This document shows, one piece after another, positions 6,039-6,331 of a DNA stretch of 6,331 nucleotides. Position 1 is the stretch's first letter. Every line of letters begins with the position of its first letter. The notes below the pieces were generated by a model. The model ran no database searches. It had not been told where the DNA came from and saw nothing but the letters and a program-made list of their open reading frames with translations. Position numbers and translations under genes: made by a program. The stretch comes from an uncultured Ruminococcus sp. (lineage in GTDB: Bacteria; Bacillota; Clostridia; Oscillospirales; CAG-382): contig CACZRJ010000214.1 in assembly GCA_902783535.1 (NCBI GenBank), positions 1 to 6,331 of the forward strand, given 5' to 3'.

Positions 6039-6331
6039 ATGGAACATCTAAGAACTGAAAACCCGCTTGCGGAGATCGCCGCGCGTATCCGGGAGATGCG
6101 CAGCATTCTGGGCTTTTCCGTCGAGGAAACGGCGGAGAAGACCGGCGTATCGGTCGAGAACTATCTGCAGTACGAGAACGGAGAAGCGGACATTCCCTTC
6201 ACGTTCATTCACAAATGCACGATCGCATTCGGCGTCGAGCTGACCGACCTGCTGGAAGGCCAGAGCGCAAAACTTTCCTCCTACACCGTCACGCGCGCCG
6301 GAGAAGGCCAGCTGACCGCCCGGGAGGACGG
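6039..6331 (+). CDS. XRE-family helix-turn-helix regulator, probably with a C-terminal cupin domain (cut by right edge)
   Basis: The first 97 residues are present and the frame is open to the window end. Residues ~10-72 form a Cro/CI-type HTH: AEIAARIREMRSILGFSVEE, then TAEKTGVSVENYLQYENGEA, then the last helix to ELTDLLEG. The following stretch (KLSSYTVTRAGEGQ) resembles the entry into the cupin domain of XRE-cupin regulators, common in Clostridia next to acyl-CoA ligase genes; the cupin itself lies outside the window. The start ATG is three bases after the preceding stop, with GGGAG 9 bases before it. It could be an autoregulator of this operon or belong to a following ligase gene. HTH assignment is firm; the cupin is inferred. 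Confidence 0.82.
   Translation, partial: MEHLRTENPLAEIAARIREMRSILGFSVEETAEKTGVSVENYLQYENGEADIPFTFIHKCTIAFGVELTDLLEGQSAKLSSYTVTRAGEGQLTARED

Noticed and set aside
6032..6058. Alternative start ATG 6032 overlapping the amidohydrolase stop
   Set aside because: This frame reads only eight codons before a stop. ATG 6039 opens directly into the helix-turn-helix protein.

Overview
The window reads as a chromosomal stretch from a GC-rich Bacillota bacterium, most likely a clostridial lineage. This is inferred from gene families only. The grounds are strong AGGAGG-type ribosome binding sites, a WapA/RHS-type secreted protein of the kind common in Clostridia, and a XRE-cupin-like regulator at the right end. 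Base composition changes along the window: by hand count, bases 1-60 hold 22 G/C and bases 1921-1980 hold 38 G/C.

Layout. (1) Bases 1-680, minus strand: the N-terminal 226 residues of a secreted protein with a signal peptide, running off the left edge, with its own promoter at 730-758. (2) Bases 681-1293: a divergent intergenic and leader region. On the plus strand it holds a near-consensus sigma-70-type promoter (973-1001), a 22-codon leader peptide rich in Ile and Leu (1030-1098), and a strong intrinsic terminator (1168-1207) placed before the first structural gene. This is the architecture of a ribosome-mediated transcription attenuator. (3) Bases 1294-6331, plus strand: a tightly packed operon. 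It encodes a 2-isopropylmalate-synthase-like protein with a degenerate active site but an intact allosteric domain; an 825-residue fusion of a xylose-isomerase-like TIM barrel to an AMP-forming acyl-CoA synthetase; an amidohydrolase-2 family TIM-barrel hydrolase; and the start of a helix-turn-helix regulator cut by the right edge.

How the parts may work together. The attenuator appears to read the charging of Ile and/or Leu tRNA. The first gene keeps the domain by which LeuA-family enzymes sense Leu or Ile, while its catalytic barrel has lost most of the residues needed for the synthase reaction. A carboxylate-activating ligase, a sugar-isomerase-like barrel and a metal hydrolase/decarboxylase follow within 0-16 bases of one another. 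The operon therefore looks like an uncharacterised pathway tied to branched-chain amino acid status, possibly activation of a branched or other short carboxylic acid. The substrate cannot be read from the sequence. The strongest points are the attenuator, the degenerate LeuA-like protein and the ligase fusion.
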